Under the pieces are notes generated by a model. It was not told the DNA's origin. It ran no database searches and saw only the letters and a program-made list of their open reading frames with translations. A DNA stretch of 64,000 nucleotides from Microbispora sp. NBC_01189. GTDB taxonomy: Bacteria; Actinomycetota; Actinomycetes; Streptosporangiales; Streptosporangiaceae. A program made the position numbers and the translations under genes. The stretch spans positions 7,249,501 through 7,313,500 of the forward strand of contig NZ_CP108581.1 of assembly GCF_036010665.1 (NCBI RefSeq), in the 5' to 3' direction. Of this stretch, positions 52,837 through 61,335 are shown one piece after another. Position 1 is the stretch's first letter. Each line of letters opens with the position of its first letter.

Positions 52837-53799
52837 GTGACCGGGGTTGACAGCACGCCCGGCGGCAGCATGGGTGACGGCGGGGTGGGCGACGGCGCGC
52901 CGGCGGTCGAGATCGACGGACTGGTCAAGCGGTACGGCCGCACCACGGCCGTCGACGGGCTGGCTCTCACCTGCGCCCGGGGCGCGGTCACCGCCATCCT
53001 CGGCCCGAACGGCGCGGGCAAGACCTCCACGATCGAGATCTGCGAGGGGTTCCGCGGGCCGGACGGCGGGACCGTGCGGGTGCTCGGGCTCGACCCGGCC
53101 GATCCCGCGCTGAAGCCGCGTCTGGGGATCATGCCGCAGGCGGGCGGGGTGCCTCCGGCCGCCCGCGCGGGCGAGTGGCTGCGGCTGGTCTCCCGGTTCT
53201 ACGCCCATCCCCTCGATCCCGGCGCCCTGCTCGCCCTGCTCGGGCTGACCGCGCACGCGCGCACGCCGTACCGGCGGCTGTCGGGCGGCCAGCAGCAGCG
53301 CCTGTCGCTCGCGGCGGCCGTCGTCGGGCGCCCCGAGCTGGTCTTCCTGGACGAGCCGACGGCCGGGCTCGACCCGCAGGCCAGGCACGCCTGCTGGGAC
53401 CTGGTCACCGCACTGCGCGACGCGGGGGTCTCGGTCGTGCTGACGACCCACCAGATGGACGAGGCCGAGAGGCTCTCCGACCACGTGGTGGTCATCGACC
53501 ACGGACGGGTGGTCGCCGAGGGCACGCCATCGGCGCTGACCGGCGCCGAGCGCCAGCTCAGGTTCCGCGCCCGTCCGGGCCTCGACCTGGAGGAGTTGCT
53601 CGCGGCGCTGCCGCCGGGCAGCGCCGCCAAGGAGTCGCCGTCGGGGCACTACATCATCGAGGGACTGGTCGGCCCCCAGCTGCTGGCGACCGTCACCGCG
53701 TGGTGCGCCACCGAGGGCGTGACCACCGAGGACCTGCGCATCGAGCGGCGCACGCTGGAGGACGTCTTCCTCGAACTGACCGGCAGGGAGCTGCGGTGA
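52837..53799 (+). CDS. ABC-2 exporter ATPase
   Basis: 320 aa, GTG start after AGGGGAGG. Walker A GPNGAGKTS, signature LSGGQQQR, Walker B LVFLDEPTAGLD. The first 20 residues are a variable extension. C-terminal domain as in DrrA-type ATPases. Forms an exporter with the next gene, whose start overlaps (GTGA). Genes of this type lie between suf and ctaA in several actinobacteria, but its substrate is not known. Confidence 0.94.
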   Translation: MTGVDSTPGGSMGDGGVGDGAPAVEIDGLVKRYGRTTAVDGLALTCARGAVTAILGPNGAGKTSTIEICEGFRGPDGGTVRVLGLDPADPALKPRLGIMPQAGGVPPAARAGEWLRLVSRFYAHPLDPGALLALLGLTAHARTPYRRLSGGQQQRLSLAAAVVGRPELVFLDEPTAGLDPQARHACWDLVTALRDAGVSVVLTTHQMDEAERLSDHVVVIDHGRVVAEGTPSALTGAERQLRFRARPGLDLEELLAALPPGSAAKESPSGHYIIEGLVGPQLLATVTAWCATEGVTTEDLRIERRTLEDVFLELTGRELR

Positions 53800-54584
53800 G
53801 CGCGATCACCACGCTGGACCTCACCCCGCGGCCCGGGGCCGCGCCGCTGCGCCGGATGGTGCTCGCGCAGGCGGGCGCGGAGATCCGGGCCACGCTGCGC
53901 AACGGCGAGCAGCTTCTGCTCACCATGATCATCCCGATCCTGCTGCTGGCCGGCTTCTCCGCGGCCCCGCTGGTGGACGTCGGCGGCGGCCGGCGGGTCG
54001 ACTTCGTCGCCCCCGGCATCCTCGCGCTCGCGGTCATGTCGACCGCCTTCACCGGCCAGGCCATCGCCACCGGCTTCGAGCGGCGGTACGGCGTGCTCCG
54101 GCGCCTGGGCGCCACCCCGCTGTCGCGGACGGGGCTCATGCTGGCCAAGACCGTCGCCGTCGTCGCGGTGGAGGCGCTGCAGGTCGTGGTGATCATCGTG
54201 GTGGCCCTGGCCCTCGGCTGGTCGCCGCACGGCGGCCCGTTGCTCGGCTCGCTGTGGGCCGTGCCGCTCCTGCTGCTCGGCACGGCGGCCTTCAGCGGCC
54301 TCGGCCTGCTCATGGCGGGCACACTGCGGGCGGAGGCGACGCTCGCCGGAGCCAACCTCGTCTACCTGGTGCTGCTCGGGCTCGGCGGGGTGCTGTTCCC
54401 GCTCGACCGGTTCCCGGGCGGGGTGCGGCAGGTGCTGGAACTGCTGCCGATCAGCGCGCTCACCTCCGGCCTGCGCGGCGTCCTGAGCGACGGCGGCGGG
54501 TTCCCCGGCGGTCCGCTGCTCGTGCTGCTCTGCTGGGCCGTCGCCGCCCTCGCCCTGGCCGCCCGCACCTTCCGCTGGGAGTAG
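53796..54584 (+). CDS. ABC-2 exporter permease
   Basis: 262 aa with six hydrophobic helices and the ABC2_membrane signature region around FERRYGVLRRLGATPLSRTG. GTG start overlaps the ATPase stop by 4 nt. No terminator recognised after it; the 92-bp gap to the next gene should hold a promoter. Confidence 0.93.
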   Translation: MSAITTLDLTPRPGAAPLRRMVLAQAGAEIRATLRNGEQLLLTMIIPILLLAGFSAAPLVDVGGGRRVDFVAPGILALAVMSTAFTGQAIATGFERRYGVLRRLGATPLSRTGLMLAKTVAVVAVEALQVVVIIVVALALGWSPHGGPLLGSLWAVPLLLLGTAAFSGLGLLMAGTLRAEATLAGANLVYLVLLGLGGVLFPLDRFPGGVRQVLELLPISALTSGLRGVLSDGGGFPGGPLLVLLCWAVAALALAARTFRWE

Positions 54585-54676
54585 TTCCCAGCCGGGGCAT
54601 CGCCCGTTTTGCGCCGTATGTCGGCACCGTATGATTGCGGAGTTTGCGCTGATCAAGTGACGGGTGAGGGTTGGGC

Positions 54677-55588
54677 ATGACGGCTGAATCGCTGTCCGGG
54701 GCAGCCGAGCCGTACCGGGCGGGGCCGCGGGCCGGCCGGGCGCTGCGGGCGGCGTCGGACGCGGTGCCGCCACCGGGGCTGGTGCTGCTCGCCATCCTGT
54801 CGGTCCAGGTGGGAGCCGGGCTGGCCAAGAACCTGTTCACGCAGGTTCCCCCCGCGGCGATGGTGTTCCTGCGCATCGCCACCGGCGCCGTCATGCTCCT
54901 GGCCGTGGTGCGGCCGAAGGTGCGCGGGCTGTCGCGGCGCGACCTCGGCGTCGGCGTCGCCTTCGGGCTCAGCCTGGGTCTGATGAACCTGTCGTTCTAC
55001 GAGGCCCTGGCCCGGCTGCCGATCGGGATCGCGGTGTCCATCGAGTTCCTCGGGCCGCTCACCCTGGCCGTGGTGTCCTCCCGCCGCCGGCTGGACCTGC
55101 TGTGGGTGGCGCTGGCCGCCGCCGGCGTGATCCTGCTCGCGCCCTGGGGCGAGGCGGGCTCCGCGAGCTGGGCCGGCATCGGGTTCGCCGCGCTGGCCGG
55201 GGCGTTCTGGGCCGCCTACATCGTGTTCTCGGCGGCCACCGGCGCCCGTTTCCCCGGCGCGAGCGGACTGACCTTCGCCATGATCGTGGCCACGGTCCTC
55301 ATCGCCCCTGTCGGGGTGGCGGCGGGCGGCGACGCCCTGCTGCGGCCCGAGATCCTGCTCCTCGGGGCCGGCGTCGGGCTGCTCTCCTCGGTCATCCCGT
55401 ACTCGCTGGAGCTGGATGCCCTGCGCCGGATGCCCAAGCGGGTCTTCGGGATCCTGATGAGCCTGGAGCCCGCCGTCGCCGCGCTCGTCGGCCTCTTCGT
55501 CCTGCACGAGGTGCTCCAGGGCCGCGAGTGGGCGGCGATCGGCTGCGTGGTCGTCGCCTCCGTCGGCGCCACCCGCGCCGGTGGCTGA
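54677..55588 (+). CDS. DMT-superfamily EamA/RhtA-like transporter
   Basis: 303 aa, ten hydrophobic helices in two EamA repeats. ATG 54677 is preferred (GAGGG at 6 nt) over TTG 54671. The segment LARLPIGIAVSIEFLGPL resembles RhtA, the threonine/homoserine exporter; export of amino acids is therefore likely. Convergent with a GntR gene 18 bp away. Confidence 0.9.
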   Translation: MTAESLSGAAEPYRAGPRAGRALRAASDAVPPPGLVLLAILSVQVGAGLAKNLFTQVPPAAMVFLRIATGAVMLLAVVRPKVRGLSRRDLGVGVAFGLSLGLMNLSFYEALARLPIGIAVSIEFLGPLTLAVVSSRRRLDLLWVALAAAGVILLAPWGEAGSASWAGIGFAALAGAFWAAYIVFSAATGARFPGASGLTFAMIVATVLIAPVGVAAGGDALLRPEILLLGAGVGLLSSVIPYSLELDALRRMPKRVFGILMSLEPAVAALVGLFVLHEVLQGREWAAIGCVVVASVGATRAGG

Positions 55589-55606
55589 GCCGTCCGCCGC
55601 CGGGCG

Positions 55607-56317
55607 CTAGCGCGGCGGGTCGGCCGACCAGATCGCGCGTACCTGCTGGATGTGGTGGTGCGTCAGGCGCTCGGCCGCCGGGGCGTCGCCGCGGACGACG
55701 GCGTCGAGAAGGCCGAGGTGCTCGCGGGCCGAGGCCACCAGCATGCGCGTGTCGGGCAGCCCGCGCAGCCCGTAGAGCCGGGCCCGGGCACGCAGGTCCC
55801 TGACCGTCTCCACCAGCCGGGCGTTGCCCGACAGGCCGAGCAGCGCCAGATGGAACCGCTGGTCCGCCGCGACGTAGGCGAGCAGGTCGCCGCGGGCCGC
55901 CGCCGCGACGACCTCCCGGGCGAGCGGGCGCAGCTCCTCGGCCTCGGCGGCGCGGCCCTCCCGGGCCAGCCGGGCCACCGTGGGCGCCTCGATCAGCCGC
56001 CGGATCTCGATGATCTCGTCGAGGTCCCGCTCGGACACCTCGGCGACCCGGAAGCCCTTGTTGCGCAGGGCCTCGAACAGGCCCTCCTTCGCGAGGTCGA
56101 GCATCGCCTCACGCACCGGTGTGGCGGAGACGCCGAACCTCGCCGCCAGGGCGGGCGCCGAGTAGACGACGCCCGGCCGCATCTCCCCGGCGACCAGCGC
56201 GTCGCGCAGCGCCCGCGCCACCTGCTCGCGCAGGTTCTGCCGGGTGGCCGGGACCGCCGGGCGGGCGTCTCCGGGCTCCCTGCGCACCGGTCCGTCGGAT
56301 ACCGGTTCTCCGCGCAT
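55607..56317 (-). CDS. GntR-family regulator, FadR/FCD subgroup
   Basis: 236 aa from ATG 56317, which has GGAAGG upstream (ATG 56341 lacks one). N-terminal winged HTH (MRPGVVYSAPALAARFGVSA, then TPVREAMLDLAKEGLFEAL) and an all-alpha FCD ligand domain with metal-binding pattern (residues ~100-220, including DQRFHLALL and AREHLGLLDAV). Regulates usually organic-acid or sugar-acid catabolism genes; no such gene is adjacent, so the target may be elsewhere or the DMT gene. Confidence 0.92.
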   Translation of the reverse strand: MRGEPVSDGPVRREPGDARPAVPATRQNLREQVARALRDALVAGEMRPGVVYSAPALAARFGVSATPVREAMLDLAKEGLFEALRNKGFRVAEVSERDLDEIIEIRRLIEAPTVARLAREGRAAEAEELRPLAREVVAAAARGDLLAYVAADQRFHLALLGLSGNARLVETVRDLRARARLYGLRGLPDTRMLVASAREHLGLLDAVVRGDAPAAERLTHHHIQQVRAIWSADPPR

Positions 56318-56489
56318 CGGCCTTCCCCCCGCCCCGGACATCGTCCGGCCACCGCCCCCTCACGCTCCACGGCCGATCGTACCGTTTCCCCGCTCGGGAT
56401 GATCAACGCGTACGGGCTCCGAGAGCGGGCCCTCCACGCGGGCACGGGCGCCCGGGGCGGGGAGGGGGCCACCCCGCGGGCCGCCTACC

Positions 56490-57512
56490 ATGAGTGTCGT
56501 GAAGCCCGCGACTGACTGGACCCGCTCCGCCCTGCTCGCCCTGTATCGCTCGATCGTGTTCCCGACGGCCGAGTCGATGCGGCGGTGGGCGCTCGCGGCG
56601 ATCGTGGTCAACGTCGGCATCACCGTCACCGGCGCCGCGGTCCGCGTCACCGGCTCCGGCCTCGGCTGCCCGACCTGGCCGCGCTGCACGCCCGGCAGCT
56701 TCGTGCCGGCCCGGATCGACACCCACGCGCCGCTCAACATGGCGATCGAGTTCGGCAACCGGCTGCTGTCGTTCCTGGTTCTCGCGGTCGCGGCCGCGTG
56801 CGTGGTCGCCGCCTGGAGGCTGGGACGCGGCGAGCGCGGCCGGCCGGAAGACGGCAGGCCCGTCCTGCTGCGGCTCGCGCTGCTCCAGCCGGCCGGGGTC
56901 GTCGTGCAGGCGCTGTGGGGCGGCCTGGTGGTGCACAGCATGCTCAACCCGGTGACCGTCAGCGTCCACTTCCTCTTCTCGATCGGGATGACCGCCGCCG
57001 CCGTCGTGCTGTACGCGCGGGCCTCCGAGGGGGACGCCCCGGCGCAGCGGCTGGTCCACAAGGACATCCGCACGCTCGGGTACGTGCTGGTCGCCGCCGC
57101 CTTCACGCTGCTGCTGGCGGGGGTCGTGGTGACCGGAACCGGGCCGCACTCGGGGGACGACGCGGCCTCGCGGTTCGGCTTCGACATCCAGAGCGTGGTG
57201 CGACTGCACACCGACGTCGCCTACGTCGTCGTCGGGCTGACGTTCGCGCTGCTGTTCGCCCTGCACGTGACCGACTCCCCCGGCCGTGCCCGGCGTGCCG
57301 CGCTCGTGCTGCTCGGGGTGGAGCTGTCGCAGGGCGTGGTCGGATACGTCCAGTACTTCCTCGCCGTGCCCGCGGCCCTGGTGCTCCTGCACGTGCTCGG
57401 AGCGACGCTCGTGTGGATCTGCGCGCTCCGCGTCGTGTTCCTGATGCGCACCCGGGGGCCCGCGCCCGTCCGGGCCGCCGGACAGCCGGCGCTCCACCAC
57501 GCGGGGGTGTGA
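56490..57512 (+). CDS. ctaA: Heme A synthase (COX15/CtaA)
   Basis: 340 aa, eight hydrophobic helices. Contains GAAVRVTGSGLGCPTWPRC (heme-ligand His on the following helices: THAPLNMAIEFGNR, VHFLFSIGM, RLHTDVAYVV, LHVLGATLVW). Converts heme O to heme A for cytochrome oxidase together with CtaB at 62925-63878. No ribosome-binding site before ATG; a leaderless start is possible. Confidence 0.95.
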   Translation: MSVVKPATDWTRSALLALYRSIVFPTAESMRRWALAAIVVNVGITVTGAAVRVTGSGLGCPTWPRCTPGSFVPARIDTHAPLNMAIEFGNRLLSFLVLAVAAACVVAAWRLGRGERGRPEDGRPVLLRLALLQPAGVVVQALWGGLVVHSMLNPVTVSVHFLFSIGMTAAAVVLYARASEGDAPAQRLVHKDIRTLGYVLVAAAFTLLLAGVVVTGTGPHSGDDAASRFGFDIQSVVRLHTDVAYVVVGLTFALLFALHVTDSPGRARRAALVLLGVELSQGVVGYVQYFLAVPAALVLLHVLGATLVWICALRVVFLMRTRGPAPVRAAGQPALHHAGV

Positions 57513-58228
57513 CCGAGGTGGGAGGCCTACCCCGCTCCCTGGCGCCCTGGACCTGGTCGCGTACGGCCCGGCGCCGGAGCTTCCAGGCGCTCGTCGCCCT
57601 GAGCGTGCTGCCGCTGGCGCCGATCACCTGGGCCTGGCTGACGAGTGCGGCGCACCGGGTGACGGCGGAGCCGGGCACGCGGTGGACCGCCTCGGTGCCC
57701 GCCATGCCGGCCGCGCTCGTGCTCGGCGCGGGCGTGATGGGCGACCGCCCCTCCCCGATGCTGCGCACGCGGCTGGACATCGCGGCCGACCTCTACCGCG
57801 CGGGCCGGGTGCGGGCCCTGCTGCTCTCCGGCGACAACAGCCGCAGGACCTACGACGAGCCGACGGTCATGCGCGACTATCTGATCTCCAGGGGCGTCCC
57901 CGGCGAGCGGATCGTGCTCGACTACGCCGGGTTCGACACCTGGGACTCCTGCGTCCGGGCCAAGGAGATCTTCGGCGCGTCGCGTCTCGTCGTGGTCACG
58001 CAGGTGTTCCATCTCCCCCGGGCCGTCGCGCTGTGCCGGACCGCCGGGCTCGACGCGTTCGGCGTCGGCGACGACTCCAGCCACGACTGGCCGGTGGAGA
58101 CGGCGGCCTACGCGATGCGGGAGTTCCCCGCCGCCGCCAAGGCCCTGCTCGACGGTCTGGTCCTGCACTCGCCGCCGCGGTTCCTCGGCCGGCGCGAGGT
58201 CGCCCTCGACCGCGCGCTGGCCTCCTGA
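57509..58228 (+). CDS. SanA/YdcF-like DUF218 protein
   Basis: 239 aa; GTG 57509 overlaps the ctaA stop by 4 nt (a GTG nine nt later is possible). One N-terminal membrane helix, then DUF218 with ALVLGAGVMGDRPSPMLRTR, LLLSGDN and VVTQVFHLPRAVALCR. Members are linked to envelope barrier function (SanA, vancomycin sensitivity at high temperature). Substrate unknown. Confidence 0.9.
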   Translation: MTEVGGLPRSLAPWTWSRTARRRSFQALVALSVLPLAPITWAWLTSAAHRVTAEPGTRWTASVPAMPAALVLGAGVMGDRPSPMLRTRLDIAADLYRAGRVRALLLSGDNSRRTYDEPTVMRDYLISRGVPGERIVLDYAGFDTWDSCVRAKEIFGASRLVVVTQVFHLPRAVALCRTAGLDAFGVGDDSSHDWPVETAAYAMREFPAAAKALLDGLVLHSPPRFLGRREVALDRALAS

Positions 58229-58335
58229 CGCCGCGAAACTTTCATCCGGCGGGCCGCGGCGACCTGGGCGGACAGGGGTGGGCGGGCTCGCTCCGCTGGC
58301 CGGTCGGCGAGGAGGGGGTTAGTGTCCGGGGCACG

Positions 58336-58349
58336 TGGGAGCGCTCCCA
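58336..58349. promoter_or_regulatory. CebR/CelR-type operator in a convergent gap
   Basis: TGGGAGCGCTCCCA, the exact 14-bp site bound by the cellobiose-responsive LacI repressors CebR (Streptomyces) and CelR (Thermobifida). The symmetry extends to GTGGGAGCGCTCCCAC. It lies 107 bp after the SanA-like stop and 161 bp beyond the LPMO stop, so no start codon of a recognised gene is downstream in either direction. Confidence 0.75.
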
Positions 58350-58434
58350 CCTGTCGTACGGGAGGTGAGGCCACACCACAGTGGCTATCGCACCGCGGGT
58401 ACGAGGCGGACCCTCCTCCGCTCACCCATCGCGC

Positions 58435-58472
58435 GACGCCGGGGAGGCCGTCACGGCGGCCTCCCCGGCGTC
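58435..58472. terminator. Bidirectional hairpin before LPMO stop
   Basis: 15-bp perfect stem (GACGCCGGGGAGGCC with its complement) and 8-nt loop, between convergent genes, 38 bp beyond the LPMO stop. No T-tract on either side. Confidence 0.75.
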
Positions 58473-58510
58473 TCCCGCGAATCCGGATTCAGTTCACCGT
58501 CGCGCGCCGC

Positions 58511-59614
58511 TCAGCCGCAGCTGATGTCGCTGATCACCGGCACCGCCGACCCTGAGCCGAGGAACCCGGCCGTGGCCGAAGCCCCCGGGGCCAGCGAGTT
58601 GTTGTAGTCCGGCGCGTGGATCATCGCGAACGGCCCGCTCTGCATCGAGGTCCCGTTCCACGCCTGGGTGACCGTCGCGCCGTTCGACAGCTGCCACTGG
58701 ATGTACCAGCCGTTCAGCGGCGTCGTGCCGGTGTTCTTGATCGTGGCCTCGCCCTGGAAGCCGCCCGGCCAGGTGTTGGTCAGCTTCACCGTGGCGGTGC
58801 AGGACGGGTTCCCGGTCGTCGGGGACGCCGAGGGGCTCCGGCTGGGCGTGACGCTCGGGGTGGCGCTGGGCTTGGCGCTCGGGCTGGCACTGGGGCTGGC
58901 ACTGGGGGACGCGCTCGGCGACGGGTTGCCGCCGACGAAGTCCACGTCCGAGCAGCCGTAGAAGGTCTCCTGGCTGTCGGACCGGTACCAGACGGCGTAG
59001 ATGATGTGCCGGCCGCTCTTGTTGGGCAGCTTGCCCGAGAAGCGATAGGCGCCGTTGGTGACCGCGGGCTCGGGGTCGGCCGTGAGGAACGGCTGTTCCT
59101 CCATGTCCGCCCAGGTGAGCGGCTTGGTCGGGTTGTAGCCGTCCTTGGTGACATAGAGCTTGAAGCCGCCGGGGTGGGGCACCCAGGCGCCGTAGACGAA
59201 ATCGTACGTCGCGCCGGCCCTGAGCGTGGTGGTCGGCCAGTCGGTCCTGGCCGCGTCGTAGGCGGCGTACTTGCTGAAACCGCCGCTGCACAGCTGGCCG
59301 TCCGGGATGAAGCCCCGGGTGCGGCCGCCGCCGTCGGAGCGGAGCACGCCGTACCAGTCGTAGAGGGGCTGGGTGCCGCCGGCCGCCACCGCGTCCTTGC
59401 AGGCGGCGTTCTTGGGAATGATCTGGCCGCCGGTCAGGCCGTCGGTGTAGCAGGCGTAGGTGCGGCTGGCGGGGGCCTGCAGGGCGCCGTGGGCCTCGGC
59501 GGCGGTCTGGGTCACTATCGCGACGACGCCGGCGAGCAGGGCCGCCACCGCGGCGAGGACGACGAGGTTGCGCCTGGATCTCAATCGCGGAGTTCGCAGG
59601 GGCAGGAATCTCAC
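58511..59614 (-). CDS. Cellulose-active lytic polysaccharide monooxygenase AA10 with CBM2
   Basis: 367 aa from GTG 59614 with GAGGAG at 8 nt. The signal peptide ends TAAEA and the mature protein starts with His42, the copper-brace residue; the second brace His is in GAWVPHPGGFKLY. SRTYACYTDG, GFIPDGQLCSGG and WYRSDSQETFYGCSD match the cellulose C1-oxidising group. A Pro/Ser linker (PSPSASPSAS type) precedes a CBM2 (from SCTATVKLTNTW to VISDISCG) that binds cellulose. Secreted; acts with cellulases not encoded here. Confidence 0.95.
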   Translation of the reverse strand: MRFLPLRTPRLRSRRNLVVLAAVAALLAGVVAIVTQTAAEAHGALQAPASRTYACYTDGLTGGQIIPKNAACKDAVAAGGTQPLYDWYGVLRSDGGGRTRGFIPDGQLCSGGFSKYAAYDAARTDWPTTTLRAGATYDFVYGAWVPHPGGFKLYVTKDGYNPTKPLTWADMEEQPFLTADPEPAVTNGAYRFSGKLPNKSGRHIIYAVWYRSDSQETFYGCSDVDFVGGNPSPSASPSASPSASPSAKPSATPSVTPSRSPSASPTTGNPSCTATVKLTNTWPGGFQGEATIKNTGTTPLNGWYIQWQLSNGATVTQAWNGTSMQSGPFAMIHAPDYNNSLAPGASATAGFLGSGSAVPVISDISCG

Positions 59615-59832
59615 AGGGGTTCTCCTCTGATGGGCGGGCGCGCCTCCGGTGCGGAAGGGTCGCGCCGTCTTGGGCTGTCGTACGAGAAGAACGCGTGCGG
59701 CATCGCCGCACGCCCTCCTGAGCCCACCCATCAGTGGCCACCGCGCACAGTGATTGAAACACGCGCGAGGCGCCCGGGCCAACCTCGACCGGCGAATCCG
59801 CCGATCACACAGGCCCGATCACGCGGGCCCGA
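59615..59832. other. Upstream region of LPMO with short repeats
   Basis: 218 bp without a gene. GCCCGATCACGCGG is repeated at 59813-59826 and 59827-59840, reaching into the PrsW stop. No CebR-type box was found here, although this is where the LPMO promoter should be. Confidence 0.5.
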
Positions 59833-61215
59833 TCACGCGGGCGGAGGACCGTACCCTCCGGGACCGGGCGGCGGCTGCTGCCCGTAACCGGCGGGAGGGA
59901 GCCCGCCGGGGGGAGGACCGCCGGGAGCGTGACCGCCGGGGGAAACGCCCCCGGGACCGGGCGGGCCGTACCAGGGCGGCACGGCGGGGCCGCCCGGCCG
60001 TCGCCCCGGCGGGGGCGCGCCGGGGGCGTACCCGGGAGGCGGCACCCCGCGCGCCGCGTCCGCCTGGTGGCGCTCCGGCAGCGGGAACGACATCCGGGCG
60101 TAGGCCATCAGGTCCGCCAGCGACCGCTGCTGGGCGCGGAAGGTCTCCTCGTCGACCCCTCCCCTGGCCGCGCGGGCGTGCAGCAGCCCGAGCTCGGTCG
60201 AGGCGAGCTGATAGTCGATCATGGCTCGCGCCCCGGCCCGGCCGCCGAGGGCCTTGGCCCAGGCCCGGGCGTGCCGCCGGCGGCGCAGCGACGACAGCAT
60301 GAAGATGTCGGCCTGGTTGATCAGCCCGTTGCGCTCGTACGGCGGCAGGTAGTGCTGGATCAGCCCGACGATCCGCCGCCTGTCCCGGAAGATCACGATG
60401 AGCTCGACCACGAGCAGCAGCATCAGCAGCAGGTAGGCGACGGCCAGCCCGCCGAGCCCGCCGAAGGTGGCCAGGCCGTTCCACAGGCCGTGCAGGAGCA
60501 TCGCGCCGATCCAGCCGACGACGATCACGATGACGCCCACCGCACCCCGGCGCTGGGCGGCGTACGCGACCGCGATGCCGATCAGCGAGGTGAACAGCGG
60601 ATGGGCGAACGGCGAGAGCACGGCCCGCAGCACGAGCGTGGCGGCGAGCCCCTGGGCGCCGTTCTCCTGCAGCGCGGCGATGTAGTAGCTGACGTTCTCG
60701 GACATGGCGAAGCCCAGCCCGACCATGCTCGCGTAGATGATCCCGTCGGTCGGGCCGTCGAGCTCGTGCCGGCGGAACCACAGCAGCCCGAGCAGCACCA
60801 GGCCCTTCGCCGTCTCCTCGACCGGCGGCGCGCCGAAGGTGGCGACCAGGTTCCGCGCGTTTCCGACGTCGCCGAGCTGGTGGGCGACGTAGACGAGGTT
60901 GAGCGAGTTCAGCAGCCCGGCGAGCAGCACGGCGATGCCGGCGCCCCAGGCGAACGCGAAGACCAGGTTGCTGCGCGGCTCGGGTTCCATGCGGTCCAGC
61001 GCGAGCACGCCCGCGAGCAGCAGCGGCACCGGCGCCACCGCGAGCCCGAGCGCGATGAAGAACTGGACCGGGTCGCCGTTGATGATGTCGAAGGAGAACG
61101 ACACCAGGGCGCAGATCCCGGCGATGACCAGGCCCGCGATCAGACCGACGGACGGGCGTTCCTTCAGGACGGCGCGAGGGTCGAGGCCTGCCACTTTGCG
61201 ACTGTAACCGAACAC
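59833..61215 (-). CDS. PrsW-like intramembrane metalloprotease
   Basis: About 460 aa; start uncertain (GTG 61215 used, GTG 61194 or ATG 61281 possible). Eight to nine hydrophobic helices with the PrsW motifs PPVEETAKG, FAMSENVSYY and SPFAHPLFTS, which carry the catalytic Glu and His residues. The C-terminal ~90 residues are Pro/Gly-rich (PPPGYAPGAPPPG type). PrsW cleaves anti-sigma factors in Bacillus; the target here is unknown. The open frame continues upstream over the next genes but is a shadow. Confidence 0.9.
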   Translation of the reverse strand: MFGYSRKVAGLDPRAVLKERPSVGLIAGLVIAGICALVSFSFDIINGDPVQFFIALGLAVAPVPLLLAGVLALDRMEPEPRSNLVFAFAWGAGIAVLLAGLLNSLNLVYVAHQLGDVGNARNLVATFGAPPVEETAKGLVLLGLLWFRRHELDGPTDGIIYASMVGLGFAMSENVSYYIAALQENGAQGLAATLVLRAVLSPFAHPLFTSLIGIAVAYAAQRRGAVGVIVIVVGWIGAMLLHGLWNGLATFGGLGGLAVAYLLLMLLLVVELIVIFRDRRRIVGLIQHYLPPYERNGLINQADIFMLSSLRRRRHARAWAKALGGRAGARAMIDYQLASTELGLLHARAARGGVDEETFRAQQRSLADLMAYARMSFPLPERHQADAARGVPPPGYAPGAPPPGRRPGGPAVPPWYGPPGPGGVSPGGHAPGGPPPGGLPPAGYGQQPPPGPGGYGPPPA

Positions 61216-61335
61216 GGCCGCTGCGGTCCCCCTCCGGTCCCAGGAGATCCCAAAGATCCCGCGCCGGGAAGTATCCCGCATGTCGAACCGGAGGATCGGC
61301 GAAGTCACCCGGAACCCACGGCACAATAATCGATC

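Noticed and set aside
58335..58607. Small plus-strand frame starting at the CebR box that could be the missing CebR target
   Set aside because: No domain or signal peptide recognisable, it runs through the 15-bp hairpin and into the antisense of the LPMO gene. Better read as non-coding.
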